Assembly (NCBI GenBank): GCA_963920665.1
Contig: OY987267.1
Location: 25,854,001 to 25,918,000, forward strand
Source of the DNA: Straminergon stramineum
Lineage: Eukaryota > Streptophyta > Bryopsida > Hypnales > Calliergonaceae
Reading direction: 5' to 3'
Length of the DNA: 64,000 nt
Part shown: piece by piece, positions 24,100 through 34,631 of the stretch
How positions within the stretch are numbered: position 1 is the first letter of the stretch
Layout of the letters: each line of letters begins with the position of its first letter
Translations under genes and position numbers: made by a program
The notes under the pieces: generated by a model
Told to the model about the DNA's origin: nothing
The model's database searches: none
The model's input: only the letters and a program-made list of their open reading frames with translations

Positions 24100-25690
24100 T
24101 TTTGGCTGATTTTGAGGTGTCTTTTATTGTTTTTGACTTCATTGTTTGCATATTTTGTGTTTTAATTGTGTGTTTTAATGGGCTATTTGAGTTCCAATTT
24201 GGTGCGTTTTTGGATGGTGAATGAATTTTGAATGAATGATTGTGTTGATTTGGATAGATGGTTTCCTAGTTGGAGTGGTCTGGCTTTCCAGCCAAGTTCG
24301 AATTTTTAATCTATGTTCCAAATGGGGGGTTGATTCTGTCCAAGTCATATTTTAAAGTGGTGTGTGTGTCAAGTCCAATTGGTTGATTGAGTGGAAGTTA
24401 ATTCCAATTTAGAATTGTTTATATGTGTGGCAATTGCGTGTGCAGTTCCAATTCGATGGTTAGATGTAGGTTGGGTTGTCTCTCCCAAATTGATAATCGC
24501 CAAGTTTGGAATTCCTATTTGGTCTGAATTTTCTTTCATTTTTCTTTACTATTTGTTGAATGAAGTCCAGTCGTGTCCCAATTTGGTGAAGTTGTGTATT
24601 TCTTTGTTTTGGAAGTGTTTCCAAATTGAATATGTATGTATGTGTGTGTTATTTGATTAGATGTGTGATGTCGGAATGTTTTTGGACTTTGTGTTAAGGT
24701 CTTGGTTGGATATGTTTGCTATTTGGAGAAGTTTGTGTGAAATGAATTGAGAAGGCAAAGTGGAGATAGATGGAAGTTGTGAAGTAAGTGAGAACCTAAT
24801 TGAAAATGTTACAGTAACAGAAAGTAAGTATTCCAATTAGGAAAGAAAAAAATAATAATAATAAATATATATAGAGAGAGAAAGATCTAGGAAAAAGAGA
24901 TGAGACAGTGAGTGGGAATTAAAATATATATTTTATGTAACGGTGATTTGTTCACTAGTTGATTAATCAAATTAAAATTACGTACCAAATTGGTTGTTGT
25001 GTGTATGCATGCAATATTATGTGTTGAGATTTGTGGTGAATTAAGTGTGAAAGTGGATGTTGAAGTGATGGAGAATAATTTGTGTCTAGTCCAAATTGGA
25101 TTTGATGATGATTTATGTTATGTGAATGTTTGCAAATGGAAAGTCTATTTGATAGAATGTGACTTGTACTAATTTAAGTCAACATCCAAATTGGGTTTGC
25201 AATGTTGTTGTAGTTATGTTTTGGGGTATGGAATTCCAAGTTGGGTTATTGAATAAGTCAAGATACTTGATTTTAGATATAGAACCTATTAGTATAAAAA
25301 TATCCTACTTGACCGTCTCCCTTGGAACGAACTTATTATACTAATAGGATAGTTTCCAATTCAGTCACTATCCTTCTTCAACATTTGGCGCTGCTGCCGG
25401 GGAGACAACTAAGTAGGTTGGCTTGTCCTTGAAAAATTAATTGCTAATAGGATGATTGACCCAAAGTTTGATAATTTTTGCCCGAGCCCCATACGAACTT
25501 GTTTGCGTCCTTGCAAAAATCCTACTTGGTTGCCCTCCTCATCAAATGGGTATGAAGCTCCATCTTGGATTTGGGATATCCCTCCTCTTACTTGGATTGC
25601 TCCTTTAAAACATCTTGATGTTTGCCTTGAAAAACAAGAACTGGACCTCTCCTCATTCCCAACTATAAATCTTTGATCTTTTTGTTTTTG
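24100..25690 (+). mobile_element. LTR-retrotransposon remnant: 5' LTR-like region and primer-binding site
   Basis: At 25,386-25,402 the sequence TGGCGCTGCTGCCGGGG closely matches the primer-binding site seen just after the 5' LTR in many plant Ty3/gypsy elements of the Athila/Tat type. It follows a CA (25,382-25,383) that would end the LTR. The ~1.2 kb upstream would be the LTR; its start cannot be fixed. It contains a TATATATA tract at 24,866 and many CCAAATTGG-like words. A short frame follows the primer site (25,452-25,676, 74 codons, no recognised domain), and no gag or pol domain is visible, so the element is a fragment. Confidence 0.5.
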
Positions 25691-25699
25691 CATTTTTTA

Positions 25700-26640
25700 A
25701 CAATATTTTTTTTAAATGATAAAAATTTAATGAAATAAGGACTTTATATTCCAGGATTCCAAATATATGTAATTATTTTTAAATTTAAAATACAACATTT
25801 TCTAAGTAACCCATTATAATCCAATATCATAATTAAATTTTCATAAAATGTTTAAATAATGAATTTTATTGATTAGATTTTATTTTGGTAAATTCTTCAT
25901 TGCAATAAGCTTAATAAAACTTTGGAACTAAAAATTCACAACTTCCATTTTTATCATTTTTATGAAATAAGCAACACTCGTCAATGCACTTTATAGTTTT
26001 TAAGGATATAATGATAGCACGTTTTTTCCCAATAGAATGAGATCCAAAAACCTTATTTAGAATATATAATTGATTTTTATTTTCACAATTTACATTTATG
26101 TTCACCTTATTGTTTTTGATTTCTCTTATCCCAACCATCATTCTATTCAACTTCATAGGATTATATAAAATTTCAATTTCTTGAATATTTTTAGACATAT
26201 AATCAACCTTCTTCATCCAATTAGAATGCTATAAACTCAAATTGTGATATAAATAACTACCAAGGCAACTATAGGAATAAAGGACGCAATTATTGATTCA
26301 TAAACATATTAATTGTTGGCTAATTATTCCAATGATAGGGTTCATCTTTTGAGGATTAATTACATCACAATATTTTCTATTCTCTATATTCTTTGCATAA
26401 TTCATTTGAATGTTCATTTTTGATTTCATTGAATTAATAATATTTTGTTTTAAACTTTGATTTTTAATGCAACAAGTATTTTGAAGAACAACCAATATAT
26501 TCAACATAATAAAATTCCTCCATTTAATTTTTTTTATGTTAATAAGGCTCCCTAACAAGTTTTGTGACGTTCTGAAAGCAAGAGGGGTCCAAATTGAAAG
26601 ATCCCCTCCAAATTTAATGACATCGCAATGCAGATGAGAA
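25700..26640 (-). other. Very AT-rich, largely open minus-strand stretch, unidentified
   Basis: From about 26,630 down to 25,911 one minus-strand frame is interrupted by only two stops (near 26,298 and 26,240), leaving pieces of 86 and 101 codons plus open sequence upstream. For DNA this AT-rich that is unusually open. The translation is rich in Ile, Asn, Lys and Met and includes several Cys. I recognise no domain and cannot tell a decayed gene from chance. Confidence 0.3.
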
Positions 26641-29600
26641 GTTGACCAACATCTTGGGAGTGTACAAATTCAAAACGAAGTCAATGAAAGGTATTTTCTT
26701 ACCCCCTTGGACCTTCCGCATCACCTTCGCTAATCACCTTGCTCAAAGAAGGCAACACCGACAAGCTAGATTTTTAATCGTTTTTTGACAAGGGATGGCG
26801 TAGGATTTTGATGTTTTTTTTGCAAAGGGGAAAACGATGAGGGGTAATGCTAGACTGAAAATGGTCTTCTCAAGCCAATAACGCAATCCGTTTGCAAATC
26901 GGAGTTAAACTCTAAAAGTTAGAAGTGGACCAACAAAGAATTGTAGAAGTCAACACTCAATTAAAACCATAGATATTGTAAAAGATTAGGGTTAGGATGT
27001 TCCCCTCTTAGAAATGAGGTTCCTAGCTTGTGAGTGGTGGAAGTTCAGTTGTCAACACCCTTGCAAGAAGGAAATCCTGAGGCAATCTAGGGTTTGTCAA
27101 CGCTTTAAATAAGTTAAAATCTTTAGGAAATCTAGGGTTTTTAGGGTTCCCATCCATGGGAACGGAGTTTCTGGCTTGTAACTTTGAGGGGAGCGAGGGT
27201 GCCCATCTTTCTATAAAATGGGGTGCCCTTTTCCTCTCAAAATAGCCCCATTTTATATTTGGGTCTGTTGGGTCCACTTGTTAGAACTTTTGGTGTTTTG
27301 CCAAATACCTTGGTGGTGTTTGTCTTTTTGTTGTTCTCTTTGCTCTCTTTTGCTAGTCCTTTGTTCTCTTCGCTAGTTTTTTGCTCTCCTTTGGTCTCTT
27401 TTGCTAATTTTGCTACTTTTTTACTCTCTTTGGTTAGTTTTGTTACAAGTTGTAGAGGTCTTGGGATTCTTTTTGTCCCTTGTGTCGTTGCTACTAAGTC
27501 TTAGGTTCATTTGTGGTTGTCTTGTCTTAAATCAACTCTAGTCTTGAGCTCCAAGTCCACTAATCGTAGAGAGGGCTTTGTACCTTTTTCCATTGTGTTT
27601 TGTCATGTGGTGAGAGTGTTTTAGGTCCCTATAGAGTCCTAACCTTGTCCTACCATACTCTTGGTATTGTAGGTCCTGCCGAGATGGCGAAGCTTTGGAC
27701 CCTTGGATCCTTAAAGTCTTAGATTGTGTGTTAAAAGTCTCACCAAACGGTGGAGCCTTAAACCTGTAAGGTCCTCCAAGTCTTAGATTTGGTGTTAAAT
27801 CCAAATTGGTGGCAAAGCTTTGACCCTATGAGGTGCTCAACTCCAAAGTTTAGTTCCCAAAACATTTTCGAAACAAGTCAAAGTTTAGTGCCCAAAACTA
27901 GTCTGAGGTCCTAGCCATCAAATGTAGGTGTGTTCTCTAAGTTCTATGTCCCTTGCTTTCTTGTCTTTATCCACGTTAAAAAACTAAGCTTCCAAAGTCA
28001 TTTTTTACAACAAAAGGAGGGACCAACACCTAACATCAAGGAGACCCCTCTCTCTCTCTTCCACAACACCGACGATTAGTACTGGCGCCTAAGACCGACA
28101 CCTACACCGGCACCCAAGCCCATCAAGCCAATACAGGCGCCCAACACCAATAGCTCAATACTAGCAACCCGAGTACTGACGGCTAGGTACTGAAGCCCAG
28201 CATTGTCAACCAAGCAATTGGGGGTTAGGCTAGTACGATTTGGGGGTCTAGCACAAGGGTCCAGGGAGAAACTAGGGAAGAAAATTAACATAAATAGGGG
28301 TTAGCAAATAGGATAGAATAGAAGGATAGTAGAGGGAATAGAAGTTGGCAAATAGAATAGAATAGAAGGTTAGTAGAGGGAATGGAAGTTAGCAAATAGG
28401 AAGGGAATAGAGGAAGAAGTAGAGGATAGTAAGTAGAATAGAATAGATCCTAAACAACCTCACACACTTGATTTCTCCACCAACACCACAACTAGCCATT
28501 TTTTTTTACTTTTTGAGAAAGTGCCAAGGTGGTGATCATTTAAAATTTGGTGAAGTATTGTATTTCTATATACATCCATCTTTTGGACCAAAAAATACTT
28601 TTCAATTATATTCATGCACTTTTTCATCAAAATTTGGCCAATTCATCCACATTTTAAATAAAAATGGAAAAATTCTGGTGAAAAAAAGATTACTTTTTTC
28701 TGGCGAAAAGTAGACATTTATTTTGGAATGGTGCAATTTGGCCCTGTGGTGCCAAAAAAATAGGGTTGACCACAACAACACAAGTGAGGTGGGAGGAGGA
28801 AAGAAGAGAACTAATAGAAGGTTTGGGAAAGGTATTCCACTATTAGGAGTAGTTAGAAAAACATGGATATTGATTAGGAGTTCATGGTAATGGTCATTAA
28901 TTGTAGGCTAGTGGGGTTAGTGTACAAAAGTAGGCTAGTGGTCATTAATTATGCGGTTGAGGCTTAGGAGTAGGTGGCTGGCCAACTACCTCACCCCACG
29001 TGGAAAGAGGATAGAAGGAAGGAAGGCAAGAAGAAAGAAAAGGAGGGAAGAAGTAGGATGGAAAAAATGGGGAGCTAGGCTCACCAAGTGTATTCACATC
29101 TAACCTAGGAGATTCATCCAACACTCATTCAACCCTATGAAGGTAACATGGTAGCAAGGGATGTGTTGAAGAGAAGTCTCGGGCACCCAAATGAGGACCC
29201 TCGGGCTAAGGTATGATTCCAATGCTTCTCCTTCTATTTAGCTAGTTCATTTCCACAACCATAGAATAGGGCCGAGGCCTAGGAGTGGGTAGCACCCTTA
29301 GAGCCAGGGGTCAAGTCAGATCTAGCATTAAAATCATAGAATAGACATCGAGGGTTTTCTGTGGGTATAAAATACGCCCCAAACCGACTTATAAAGAGGA
29401 AGTTATGAGCCGATGAAGTTTTGGGGTCCAACATGGATGAAGTAGGGTGAAATTCATCCATCCGCGCCCAAACTCGGAACTTGCATACTAAATTATAGGG
29501 TAGGGTTAGGGTCCAAAAATCGGCGTCATCCAAGTTGAAGAGAGGGTCCGAAGGAATAGATGAAGTTTAGGCAGCCTCTTCGAAGGCTAAACTTTTGGGT

Positions 29601-29939
29601 AAACTTCCTCCAACCATAGCTCCTTGTAGGAATATCCGACTTCCGTGCATTTTAGGTTTCTAGAAATGGCATGAACTAATCTACGAGTTAGTGGTAGTTG
29701 ACTTGGACCCCCTTTAGTTTAGTAGGAAGTCACAACAATCAAGAGATTGAAGCAATAGCTCTACATTAGGATAGTTTGGGGATTCACGGTGAACTATAAG
29801 ACTTAGGAGACTTAGAAAAGATCCATTTCTTGGAAGGCACAGTGGACTAACGTTAGACACTCATTAGAGTAGAGTTCACCCTCCAAATGCAAGAACGTGG
29901 TTGTGCTTGTATGTTTACCAAAGGTAGGCAAATATTCGC
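26641..29939. other. Intergenic DNA with small tandem repeats, no gene recognised
   Basis: Small local repeats occur: TTTGCTCTC / TTTGCTAGT words at 27,330-27,450; two to three degenerate copies of a ~75-bp unit with AAAGTCTTAGATT..GTGTTAAA at 27,660-27,840; and a 44-bp unit (GAAGG-TAGTAGAGGGAAT-GAAGTT) at about 28,300-28,450. A hydrophobic 93-codon plus-strand frame at 27,223 is a by-product of the first repeat. Nothing else is supportable. Confidence 0.45.
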
Positions 29940-30884
29940 TCACAATAACATGTGGTACTATATTGACAAGATCCTTGTTGCTGGACTTTTCATCGCAATC
30001 CAACGGATTTCAACATTTCCTACCATCATGTTGACTTTAGTTTCCATGAGATCAGTAAGCCTTTGTAACTTAGCATGACGCTTGTTGCTTTGGCAGAAGT
30101 ATGCATAAATGGACTAGAACAAATCCTCAAGCTTGGAGACCATCGGAAATTTTGACATAGTCTCAACTACAAGGTTAAGACATTGATTCATATAACTAGC
30201 ACCAATGAAGAATAGTGCCCATTTCTCCCGAATTTGGGTCATTACTCCCATCCTTAGTCCTTGAAATGCACTCTTGTTGTTAGTACCAAAACACACCAAC
30301 TTTCTAGCAATTTCCTCTCCAGTAAAGCTTTCTGCTGTTGCATTGTAAATGCGTTCATTATGTGAAAATATGAAATTGTTTGTTGAATTGGAGTTTTTTT
30401 TCTCTAGAGTCTCAAGAAACAAATGGAATCATACTCCACTTGAACTTTTTTTTTTACCTCTATTTAACAAACATTTAGTTCTTTGATTTCTATACTTGAA
30501 AATGTTTTAATATTTTAGTTAGTTTGTTTGAAGTTGTAAAAACAAAAGGTAAAGCTTGTTTTACCTTTCTTTGATTGTTTTTAATGAATTAGAAGTCCAC
30601 GTAGATGATGTAGATAGACTTATCAAGGTTAGGAGGTGGCCCATGGGTGTATTATGGCCCATGTGGCATCTTAGTGGCCAAAATCCACTAGCTTAGGTGG
30701 ATGACATGGAGGTTGAAATGGCGGATGAGGTAGAGGATCATCTTCTTCCTCCTCCTTGTTTGTTTGTGAGAACCCGTCACTTTGGGAAGGCATTACACTT
30801 TGTATATGGAGATTTATGCAATGAAATTTTGAGATTTTGTGTATCTTGTTTTTGTGTTTCCGAAAAGCTATTACTCGTTAAGTT

Positions 30885-31430
30885 TGGAGTTAGTATGTGA
30901 AAGTTATGTGCTTGGAAGTGAAGTGTTATGGAGTTGCCTCAAACTTTCAAGAGAGTGAGCTTTGGTAGACTATAAAAGGTGGAAAGTATCTTAGTTTTGA
31001 GTGAAAATTGAAGAGCTTGTATATATTTCTTTTAGCTTTCCAAAATGGTTTTATTTTCTTGATTTGGAGTTAGTATGTGAAAATTATGGACTTGAAAATG
31101 AAAGAGTGAAGAGATACTTTTGGGTTTTCATGAGAGTGAACTTTGGAGGGCTATGAAAGGTAGACAATACTTTAGATTTGAGTGAAACTTAGAGTGGTTG
31201 TATATACGCATGTTAGCTTTCCAAAATGGGTTTATTTTCTTAGTTTGGAGTTATTATGTGAAAGTTATGGACTTGAGAGTGAAGTATACGTGAACTGCTT
31301 TTAAGTTGGGAAGGGTGAACTTTGACTGACCATAAAAGTCGTAAAATACTTTAGTTTTCAGTGAATTTTGGACAGATTGTAGAACTATTTTTTTATCTTT
31401 TTAGGGACATATCACACTCTTATTTTGGAG
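30885..31430 (+). repeat. Three ~182-bp tandem units within the transposase relict
   Basis: The block TTGGAGTTA-TATGTGAAA-TTATG-(A/G)CTTG recurs at about 30,885, 31,066 and 31,248. It is followed each time by a GAGTGAACTTTG-(A/G)G(G)CTATAAAAGG-like segment, CTTTAG-TTTGAGTGAA and TTAGCTTTCCAAAATGG. The repeats interrupt the minus-strand transposase relict and share no sequence with it. Confidence 0.8.
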
Positions 31431-31757
31431 TTTTAGAGCATTCGTGACACTCAATCTTCTATCAGACACTTCTCCAAGGGGAGTTTATGGAAGATATGAC
31501 TTTTTTTTGTACTCTTTTTTACCACATATGATGTATATTGAGACTCCATGACATCTTTTGAGGGGTATATAGAGATGTGATAGTATTTTGGTTTATATAG
31601 CAACATTTGGGGGTTTATTATTATGTTTATGATCTTATATGACCACAGGATCTTCTATTATTTGAACCACATCTAGTTGCAGTTAGAAGCCCCGTGTTTT
31701 TCCAAGGCAAGGCCTCTTTACTCGACACCGCGCTCAACAAAATATGCATTATAAGAT

Positions 31758-31980
31758 CACTACAAGAGAAAAGGGTGTTCTAAGTGAATTTTGAAGTATA
31801 GTCCTAAACATAAGATTTTAAATAATGACTTTTGAGGAGATTTTCAATAAAAATTTACTAGAAATACATGTGTTTTTAGTAAATCTTTACTGAAAATTTC
31901 CCTAAAAAGGCATTACTTAAATTCTTTTGTCTAGGACTATATTTAAAAACTCACTTCAAACACCTCTTTCTTTTGTAGTG
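31758..31980. mobile_element. CACTA-type palindromic MITE, GAT target duplication
   Basis: A 223-bp element that starts CACTACAAGAGAAAAGGGTG and ends CACCTCTTTCTTTTGTAGTG, flanked by GAT on both sides. Its two halves are near-complete inverted copies of each other around TAGAAATACATGTGTTTTTA. The 3-bp duplication and CACTA terminus place it in the CACTA (EnSpm) group. It lies inside the hAT transposase relict, so it inserted after that gene. Confidence 0.9.
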
Positions 31981-32655
31981 GATTAGTCAAGTGGTTAGAT
32001 GTACCACTTTTTAAAACGCAAGATAAGTGCAAGAGATGGAAAATTCTCTCTTAGCAGTCCATGACATATATATATGGACCCCAAGTTAAGGCGTATTATC
32101 AACTACCATTACTTCATTGGTGCTGATTGAAATGATATTAGAAAATTGGGTGACTAACTTTAAGGCCAAGAGAATAGAGCCATGGATATGCTCACTCATC
32201 TTCTAGCCCATTGTCTCTAATTAGTACTTTCAAGGAAGATTTCTTACCTCTAGCTACCTTAGCAACTACTACTAGTGCTCATAATCGTAGAATGGATGGC
32301 CATGACTTAGAATATGGTACAATGTAGAAAATTGCACTTGCTTTTGCTTGAATTCACCTTCCATATTTTCAAGCATTTAGTCAACTACAATAGTGGATTG
32401 CTTGCACCTTGCCTACAACTTCACTTATTGCAAGTGCTAGCAATCATGTTTTATGAAAATTTCACCCTTCTTTAGATGAGGCAGTGGAAAGTTGTCTTCT
32501 CTATAGGTTCGTTTTCCTTCATGCTTTTCCAAGTTGTCGGCCTTGGGAACCAAAACGTTGTGCCTCCCCGTAATCGTAGTGCAATTGCAGCAAACAACGC
32601 CAATGAGATCACCATTGCCATTGAATTCTCCCTCTACCCAAGTGAATTTACACAC

Positions 32656-34232
32656 CCAAAACTCTTGCCATTGACAAGTGATGGTACTGGTAGCAATCTT
32701 TGCCTTCTCTCCCTGAGGTCAGAGCTTTATTTGTCTTCTTTCCCAATGCATGACCTTCGTAGTCCCCGTTGCTTATTGGATAATTAGAACTTGGAGATAG
32801 AATTGTGAGTTCAAGCAAAAGCAATGATAGGGCATGGAATGTGAGATAGATTGAGACAAGCTTGTCTCGAATACATAGGTGATGTCGAAGGCACCAACAC
32901 CATTGCGCATAATGGGATCAATGTTCGGCACCAAGTACTTTCCTAGATCACTAGATGGTGTTGCGATTGGAGTCGAAAGTGTGCACTTGGAAATTCTCTG
33001 GGAGTTTCAATTGGGGTGCCATCTAAAGAAGTTTGTAGTCTTGCAGCCCAACACAACAATACCAAAATGCAAGCGTGAAGTCCAAAAAATGAAAATAAGA
33101 AAATAAAGTGCACAATCGAATTGAAATGGCGAGCTAGAAGGCACCAAATAGCAATGAAAAACACCAACAACTACACAAAATATTTACCAATTCATTGCAG
33201 ATGCAAATGCAAGTACATGGAACAATGATTAAATTTACGAGTAAGAAGGAGCTGTTCAATCGTTGCCTCCATTTCCAAATTGTTATGACTGCAAGAGCTA
33301 GGAGCTCATATACCTACAAATCTCCAATTCTCCAAGAATTCCACTACAACGAGGAAGTGGTGGCTTCGTCATTCAAAGCCGGGAGAAAGGGAAACCAATT
33401 TTGAATGAAAGAAAAATGATTACCACAATTCCAAGAATTCTCGACACTCATCTCAACAATGTAGGAGTATAGGAAAGGCATCAATGGCCCCACGACAACT
33501 AGGGGAGTTAATCCTAAACATAAGGAGAATATGGGAGAGACAATGCTAATCCCCACCCTTAACAATAATGCCCTTAACCCTAAAACCCTCACTAATCTCA
33601 GCCCTCAAATGCAGCCGCTAAGTGAACACATCCATGACCTAGGTTGCTCTTGCACAATTGGATGAAAAAATATTTAGTTAGCAAATGGATGCTATTGGGA
33701 TTTTCAACAAACAAGTGATCTAGTGAGTATTCATCATTCTATTTGTAGAATTTTGCTCAAAATGTTTTTATGAAGGTCACTTGCACAATGTACTTTTAGC
33801 TCCTACATTTTGGTGGTAGAAATCCAACGCAAATTAGCCAAATTAGAGATCACTGTTGACGATGCTCTTACTACACTAAATAGAGGTATTAAGGGGACCC
33901 ATACTAATTAGTCAAGATTCCACACTATATAAATATCTACCTTCATTGTACATCGGTAGTTATGGAAGTGTGTAGGAATGTACATCATGTTTCAAACATC
34001 TGCAGTTTGATGGCTGGCGGGTTTGTACTCTCACTCTTTGCAATGAAATTTCGTTTCATTTGTTTCAAAAAAATCAAAAACCAAAACCAAAAAAACGCTC
34101 CGGGTTTCAAAAAAACAAAAAACAAACCAAAAAACAAACCAAAAAACCAAAAAACAGAAACAAAACATCTACAGTTTTCTAGAATCAGTCCCTTTAATTT
34201 TTTGGTCCCCTTAATTAATACCCGTATTCAGT
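32656..34232. other. Intergenic DNA, no gene recognised
   Basis: Short frames on both strands without recognisable homology. It may include the 5' part of the transposase relict, but I cannot align it. Positions 34,060-34,165 form an A/C-rich run of CAAAAAACCAAAAAAC-like words. Confidence 0.4.
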
Positions 34233-34525
34233 GTAGCTGCACCACGACACTCTGACTACCACATCCTGCATAAAATAACTAATTAAATGTCGTATTGAAC
34301 CCAAAGGAGTAATTAATGCATGACTGACAAGAGTAGAAAAGGCTCCAGCTCGCATGATCGAAGCCGGCCAACAGATCATATTAATTGTTACCATATAAGG
34401 CCAGATTCCTTCCCAACAGCATCCTTAGCTTGTCGACATCGATAATTATGTCGACATCGATAATTATGCAGTATTACGTTAGCTTGTCCACTCAATCACC
34501 TAGTTGCACGAATTTGGATAGAGGA
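34233..34525 (+). promoter_or_regulatory. Receptor-kinase upstream region, duplicated at 23,254
   Basis: This block ends about 110 bp before the ATG and has a diverged second copy 11 kb upstream in the same orientation. It contains a local 17-bp direct repeat (GTCGACATCGATAATTATG at 34,433 and 34,451) that the upstream copy lacks. No TATA box can be assigned with confidence. The role as promoter or 5' UTR is inferred from position only. Confidence 0.45.
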
Positions 34526-34631
34526 GCCTTTTCGACCAGGAATGTCGATTCCATGCTAAGAGTTGAGTATGCCAGGCCAGGCATTGTTAAATATATACCT
34601 GAGTGGCTCTGTTTCGATTCACGCTCAAGCG

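Larger units (their letters stand above)
29940..32655 (-). pseudogene. Decayed hAT-family transposase (DUF4371 / KIAA1586-like)
   Basis: Read on the minus strand, pieces of one hAT-type transposase appear in the right order. 32,655-32,437 gives a zinc-finger-like CCNC...KHEGKRT segment. Near 32,340 a QVQFSTLYHILSHGHPF segment follows, then near 32,165-32,090 KMSEHIHGSILLALK and STNEVMVVDN (the region around a catalytic acidic residue). From 30,422 come GEEIARKLVCFG, FQGLRMGVMTQIREKWALF and NQCLNLVVETMSKFPMVSKL, and after a stop RHAKLQRLTDLMETK and EIRWIAMKSPATRILS. Identification rests on remembered family patterns. Stops and frameshifts break it throughout. A MITE (31,758-31,980) and ~1.3 kb of other DNA with 182-bp repeats (about 30,450-31,757) lie inside it. 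Confidence 0.75.
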
